A stretch of DNA of 19,323 nt from assembly GCA_964541375.1 (NCBI GenBank), contig CAZIPT010000036.1:1-19323 (forward strand), read 5' to 3'. The position numbers were made by a program, and so were the translations under genes. The notes under the pieces were generated by a model. It was not told the origin of the DNA, did no database searches, and saw only the letters and a program-made list of their open reading frames with translations. How positions within the stretch are numbered: the first letter of the stretch is position 1; every line of letters starts with the position of its first letter. This DNA is from JBAXEO01 sp964541375. GTDB taxonomy: Bacteria > Actinomycetota > Coriobacteriia > Anaerosomatales > JAAXUF01. This document shows positions 14,391-19,323 of the stretch, one piece after another.

Positions 14391-15809
14391 GTGCCTGCCG
14401 CTGAACGCTCTGCAAGTGCAGAGAACGGCGACCGCACTGCGGCTGGTCTGCCGCTTTGGCGCATGGCAGTTCTCGCCGTCGTCGCCGGCACTGCAATCGG
14501 TCTTGTTGGCGCGCTCTTCCGCTTGGCTCTGATGGTCGCCGAGAAGTGGCGTGTGACTGCGGTCTCGTCGGCACATCACCTCGGCCTGCTCGGTCTGTTC
14601 CTCGTCATCGTGGGAGTCGCTAGCTGTGCAGCGTTCGCGCGGCTGCTCGTGCGATGGGCGCCTGAGGCGGCCGGAAGCGGCGTGCAGCGGGTGGAGGCGG
14701 TGGACCGCGGACAGGAAGACCCCGCGAGAGCTCGCGTCCTACCCGTGAAATTCGTCGGTGGCGCCGTGGCCCTCGGCGCGGGACTCGTGCTCGGCCGAGA
14801 AGGACCGACAGTCCAGATGGGCGCCAGCATCGCCGACATCCTCTCAAGGGTGTTGCGCGTCCCCGACGCCGACATGCGCGACCTGCAGACAGCAACTGCC
14901 GGAGCTGGTCTAGGTGTGGCTTTCGGTGCGCCAATGGGAGGCGCAATCTTCACCTTCGAGGAGGTCCGACGGCGGCCTGATGGACGGCTGGCCGTAGCGA
15001 GCCTGCTCGCCGCAGGGACGGCATGGACGGTGGGCAGCGTGATACTGGGCAGGTCGCCGATGTTCATTGTCGGTGCGCTGCGTCCTGCGGGATGGCAGAC
15101 GTCGGCCGCGGCACTGCTCTTCGGGGCAGCGCTCGGTGCGCTCGGCGTCGCCTACAATCGCCTCGTCATCGGCACAAAGCGCTTCGTGGCCGCGTTCACT
15201 CAGGTGCCAGCCGAACTTCGGGCTGCAGCAATCGGCGCGATCGTGGGTCTCGCGCTGTGGTTCGAGCCGAGCGTACTCGCGGGGTCCGACGCGACGGCGA
15301 ATTGGCTCCTGCGCGGGAGTCTCCCCTTGGCAACGATCGCCATCCTGCTAGTGGCCCGCTGGCTTCTCGGCCCCATCTCCTACGCTGCCGGGACGCCTGG
15401 TGGCCTCTTCGCGCCGCTGCTGGTCGTAGGGGCACTCCTCGGCGTGCTCTTCGCCAACTGGGGCAACTGGCTCGTGCCTGCACTGCGGCTGTCCCCGGGT
15501 GCGTTCGTCATCATCGGGATGTCGACGTTCTTTGCCGCGACTGTGCGCGCACCGCTTACCGGCGTCGCGCTCGTTGCAGAGATGGCGGCGACCACCACAC
15601 AGGTTGTCCCGATGCTCATCGCTGCGGCCACCGCGATGCTCGTCGCCTCGGCGCTCGGCGGCCGCCCCATCTACGACACCCTGCGGATGGGGATGCTGCA
15701 GCGAGAGGGCAAGCTACCCGAGGAAGACCTGCCGTCCGATGGCGACACCCGCGGCCGAGGCCTGCCTACCGGCGCCGAGAAGTCCACGACCGAGGAGAGC
15801 ACGAGATGA
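14391..15809 (+). CDS. CLC-family Cl-/H+ antiporter
   Basis: The 472-residue inner-membrane chloride transporter retains the residues of the exchanger subtype. GSGVQ (95-99) holds the central serine, GREGP (135-139) the gating Glu137, and FEE (189-191) the internal proton-pathway glutamate. GGLFAP (337-342) and Tyr428 of PIYDTL complete the anion site. Coupled 1 H+ for 2 Cl- exchange is therefore expected, with a role in acid or ionic stress. A hydrophilic tail of about 35 residues follows, with no CBS domains. The GTG start has GGAGGAGGAG five bases upstream. It begins 66 bases after the DUF1254 gene, and its stop overlaps the next start (ATGA). Confidence 0.92.
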   Translation: MPAAERSASAENGDRTAAGLPLWRMAVLAVVAGTAIGLVGALFRLALMVAEKWRVTAVSSAHHLGLLGLFLVIVGVASCAAFARLLVRWAPEAAGSGVQRVEAVDRGQEDPARARVLPVKFVGGAVALGAGLVLGREGPTVQMGASIADILSRVLRVPDADMRDLQTATAGAGLGVAFGAPMGGAIFTFEEVRRRPDGRLAVASLLAAGTAWTVGSVILGRSPMFIVGALRPAGWQTSAAALLFGAALGALGVAYNRLVIGTKRFVAAFTQVPAELRAAAIGAIVGLALWFEPSVLAGSDATANWLLRGSLPLATIAILLVARWLLGPISYAAGTPGGLFAPLLVVGALLGVLFANWGNWLVPALRLSPGAFVIIGMSTFFAATVRAPLTGVALVAEMAATTTQVVPMLIAAATAMLVASALGGRPIYDTLRMGMLQREGKLPEEDLPSDGDTRGRGLPTGAEKSTTEESTR

Positions 15810-16318
15810 CTCAAAAACAGGCGTCCGTGGCTAGCAGGGCCGAGATCGACGGCCACCGGCTGGCCGAGTTCGTCTACGGCATCGTCACCGGCATGGTCGC
15901 CGTAGCCGGGATAGGCGCGCATCCCGAGCAGGGTTGGATCGGAACGGCGGCGATCGTGGTGATTGGCGCCGTCGCAATCTGGCTCGCGCACGGCTATGCG
16001 CAGATGCTGAGCCGACGGGTCACCATCGGAAGGCGCCCGACAGGCAAAGAGATTCGCGACACATTTGCCGGGTCGTGGCCGATCGTCGTTGCCGGGTTCG
16101 TGCTTGCGGTTCCGATCTTGGCCACGGGTACCGGCCTGTGGAGTCTCGAGACCGGCGTGAAGTGGTCCGGCTACGTAGGCGTCATCCTCTTGCTGCTCGT
16201 GGGTCTGTTGGCTGGCTGGCTGACCAAGGAGACGTGGCCGCGCCGCCTCCTGATCGCCGTCGTCTACGGCGGACTCGGAGTAGCTGTGGTCGCCATCGAG
16301 TACATCGTTGCCCACTAG
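15806..16318 (+). CDS. Uncharacterised multi-helix membrane protein coupled to CLC
   Basis: The family is not recognised. The 170-residue protein has about five hydrophobic segments: VYGIVTGMVAVAGI, AAIVVIGAVAIWLAH, PIVVAGFVLAVPILA, YVGVILLLLVGLLAGWL and LIAVVYGGLGVAVVAIEYIV. The N-terminal 80 residues are paralogous to the short protein at 12506-12736. The ATG overlaps the CLC stop by four bases, which indicates translational coupling and perhaps a shared complex or stress response. A frame running in from upstream is only the shadow of the CLC gene. Confidence 0.78.
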   Translation: MTQKQASVASRAEIDGHRLAEFVYGIVTGMVAVAGIGAHPEQGWIGTAAIVVIGAVAIWLAHGYAQMLSRRVTIGRRPTGKEIRDTFAGSWPIVVAGFVLAVPILATGTGLWSLETGVKWSGYVGVILLLLVGLLAGWLTKETWPRRLLIAVVYGGLGVAVVAIEYIVAH

Positions 16319-16340
16319 CGCGCGCTGCGTGCAAATGGGC

Positions 16341-16388
16341 ATTGTACGGCGGCTCGCAGCGTTCGGAGGGCACCTCTCGGCGTACAAT
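16341..16388 (+). promoter_or_regulatory. MFS promoter region with inverted repeat
   Basis: ATTGTACG (16341-16348) is perfectly inverted at CGTACAAT (16381-16388). The right arm contains a near-consensus -10 hexamer, TACAAT (16383-16388), with no strong -35. The two arms are 32 bases apart, spacing that suits a looped pair of binding sites or an unrelated hairpin. It is the most likely promoter for the MFS gene 54 bases downstream. Confidence 0.5.
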
Positions 16389-16441
16389 GACCTCAAGGGG
16401 ACGGCTCGATTCAAGCGCACTCAAGTCCAGGGGGGGACGAC

Positions 16442-18115
16442 GTGGCAGACACTCAGAACGCCGTTGAGGCGAAGGCTGGCTGGGGCGTTATCGGCATGCT
16501 GGCCGCGGCCCAGTTCATCATGGTGCTCGATACCACCGTGATGAACGTATCCATCTCCAAGGTGGCTGCCGACCTCAATACGACCATCGTGGGCCTGCAA
16601 ACGGCGATCACCATGTACACCCTGGTCATGGCCGCGTTCATGCTCGTCGGCGGCAAGATCGGCGACCGCTGGGGCGCCAAGCGCACGTTCTGGATCGGGC
16701 TGCTCGTCTACGGCACCGGTTCGCTGATGACGGCGTTCTCGCAGAACCTGACGCAGTTGCTCATAGGTTGGTCGCTTGTCGAGGGACTCGGCGCGATCCT
16801 CGTGATCCCCGCCATCGCCTCGCTCACCGCGGCGACCTACCGAGGCAAGCAGCGTGCGCTCTGCTACGGGATCCTGGGTGGAGTCGCCGGGGCATCGATG
16901 GCGGCGGGACCGCTCATCGGCGGATGGGTGACCACGTACGCGACCTACAGCTGGCGAACCGTCTTCGCGGCCGAGACAGTCACGGTGCTTATCGTCATGC
17001 TGTTTCTCAAGCTCATCCCTGCGACCGTGGGGCGCAAGAGCAAGCTCGACATGGCCGGTGCGGTCCTCTCGGCGACAGGGCTCGGGGCGATCGTCTTGGG
17101 CGTCTTGCGCTCGAGCGCATGGGGCTGGGTGGTCGCGAAGCCTGGTGTTCCCACAATCAACGGCGTGCCACTGGCGCCGCTCGGCCTCTCCCCGACACTG
17201 TGGCTCATCATCGGAGGCTCGTTTCTCCTCGTCGTGTTCGTTAGACGCGAGACCAAGGTCAAGGAACGCGGTGGTGAGCCGCTTATGGACCCGGCGCTCC
17301 TTCAGATTCCCAGGATGAAGGCCGGTCTCATCGTCCAGGGAATCCAGGCGTTCATCATCCAGGCGACGTTCTTCGTGCTTCCGCTCTACCTTCAAACGGT
17401 CCTCGGTTTCGATGCGCTGCAGACCGGCAAGACCATCGTCCCGCTTTCGGTCGCGCTGTTCGTTTTCGCGCTGGGGGGCTCAGCGCTCACGGGCAGGTTC
17501 TCCCCCAAGCTCATCGTCCAGCGCGGACTTGCGGCCATGCTCGTGGGAGAGGTGGTGCTCCTGTACTTCATCGCACCCAACCTGGCGACGGTGGGATTCG
17601 GCGCCGGCCTTGCTCTGCTGGGCGCCGGCCTCGGCCTGTTGGCATCGCAGGTGGGCAACGTGATCATGTCATCGGTCGATCCCTCGCGAGGCGGCGAGGC
17701 AGGTGGGCTACAGGGCACCTCGCTGAACCTCGGCGCATCACTGGGAGTCGCTCTCGTCGGCTCAATCGTTATCGGTCTGCTGGCCACAAACTTCAGCACG
17801 ACCGTGATGTCCAGCCCGACCCTTCCCGACACCGTGAAGCAGCAAGTCGCGACATCTGCCGATACCAACGCGAACTTCGTTTCGACGTCTCAGGTCGAGA
17901 AGGCCGCCGCAGACGCGGGGCTTCCTGCGGATCAAGCCACTGAGCTCGTGACCGCGTATTCCGACGCACAGCTCGCCGCATTGAGGGCAGGGCTCGCGTT
18001 CCTCGCACTCTTTGCACTGATCGCGTTGGCTTGGGTGCGGCGGCTGCCCGAGAAGCGGGATGACGGTTCTGTTGCCGAGCCATCCGCCGGAACCGCCGCC
18101 TCGTATGGCGGCTGA
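16442..18115 (+). CDS. DHA2-type MFS drug/proton antiporter (EmrB/QacA-like, 14 helices)
   Basis: The 557-residue major facilitator efflux protein has LDTTVMNVSISKVAADL (about 29-45) near the first helix, as in DHA2 transporters, and motif A GGKIGDRWGAKRTF (from about 71). Its length and hydrophobic profile fit 14 helices, with a hydrophilic loop near 505-520. The function is proton-driven export of amphipathic compounds; the substrate is unknown. The GTG start has a GGGGGG run (16431-16436) five bases upstream. It has its own promoter region with an inverted repeat but no adjacent regulator gene. A strong terminator follows at 18144. Confidence 0.9.
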   Translation: MADTQNAVEAKAGWGVIGMLAAAQFIMVLDTTVMNVSISKVAADLNTTIVGLQTAITMYTLVMAAFMLVGGKIGDRWGAKRTFWIGLLVYGTGSLMTAFSQNLTQLLIGWSLVEGLGAILVIPAIASLTAATYRGKQRALCYGILGGVAGASMAAGPLIGGWVTTYATYSWRTVFAAETVTVLIVMLFLKLIPATVGRKSKLDMAGAVLSATGLGAIVLGVLRSSAWGWVVAKPGVPTINGVPLAPLGLSPTLWLIIGGSFLLVVFVRRETKVKERGGEPLMDPALLQIPRMKAGLIVQGIQAFIIQATFFVLPLYLQTVLGFDALQTGKTIVPLSVALFVFALGGSALTGRFSPKLIVQRGLAAMLVGEVVLLYFIAPNLATVGFGAGLALLGAGLGLLASQVGNVIMSSVDPSRGGEAGGLQGTSLNLGASLGVALVGSIVIGLLATNFSTTVMSSPTLPDTVKQQVATSADTNANFVSTSQVEKAAADAGLPADQATELVTAYSDAQLAALRAGLAFLALFALIALAWVRRLPEKRDDGSVAEPSAGTAASYGG

Positions 18116-18143
18116 TCAGAGGCTCGATGAATCTGGCTGCAAG

Positions 18144-18178
18144 AGAAGACCCGCCGGCGTAAGCAGGCGGGTCTTCTT
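18144..18178. terminator. Bidirectional rho-independent terminator
   Basis: GAAGACCCGCC (18145-18155) pairs perfectly over 11 bases with GGCGGGTCTTC (18166-18176) around a 10-base loop. T-rich bases flank the plus-strand side (TCTTCTTCG), and the complementary A-rich run AAGAGAAGA flanks the other. It serves both converging genes, the MFS exporter and the DEAD-box helicase. Confidence 0.88.
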
Positions 18179-18207
18179 CGCTGAGACGTGTGAAAGCGCC
18201 GTCGGTG

Positions 18208-19323
<1,116 letters not shown>

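Noticed and set aside
15023..15805. Upstream extension of the 170-residue membrane protein
   Set aside because: It lies wholly within the CLC gene in another frame and has shadow composition; ATG 15806 overlaps the CLC stop as in coupled genes.
16421..17395. 324-residue frame antisense to the MFS gene
   Set aside because: It is highly charged and low in complexity, as expected of the reverse strand of a hydrophobic MFS gene.

Overview
The window is high-GC and densely coded, with GTG and TTG starts and purine-rich ribosome sites. It most resembles an actinobacterial (Actinomycetota) chromosome. The main support is a Sap/GAP-type (sulfolipid-1-addressing) membrane protein, a family found mostly in Actinobacteria, together with the TetR and DHA2-type MFS genes. 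I cannot name a genus. Nearly every gene encodes a membrane transport or membrane-associated protein, or a TetR-type regulator.

Layout. (1) 1-77: an intact tRNA-Ile(GAU) with encoded CCA, followed by a hairpin. (2) 278-3906, plus strand: tetR1, a SulP anion transporter, and an AI-2E-family transporter. (3) 4145-9243, minus strand, read toward operon 2: a second SulP, a DUF389 membrane protein, a six-helix membrane protein of unknown family, and a formylglycine-type sulfatase. Operons 2 and 3 are convergent. The promoters at their outer ends (169-217 plus, 9322-9368 minus) are near-copies that share a 17-base operator-like sequence in the same orientation to each operon, so TetR1 probably controls both. 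(4) 9531-12736: tetR2 on the minus strand, divergent across a palindromic operator from a DUF1254/DUF1214 protein, a Sap/GAP-type protein and a 76-residue membrane protein. (5) 12757-12801: a decayed 3' half of the same tRNA-Ile, with its downstream hairpin, a direct repeat of position 33 onward. (6) 12957-16318: a second DUF1254/DUF1214 protein, a CLC Cl-/H+ exchanger and a longer paralogue of the 76-residue protein. (7) 16442-18115: a 14-helix DHA2-type MFS exporter, a strong bidirectional terminator, and a DEAD-box RNA helicase that runs off the right edge.

Interpretation. The 12.7-kb interval between the intact tRNA-Ile and its relic looks like an old tRNA-anchored insertion with no recombinase left inside it. 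Its contents suggest a TetR1-controlled cluster for sulfate esters and anions: a sulfatase that frees sulfate, two SulP carriers and accessory membrane proteins. It also holds a TetR2-controlled DUF1254-Sap module. A paralogous DUF1254-CLC module lies just outside the relic. The substrates, the inducers and the function of DUF1254 cannot be read from sequence.
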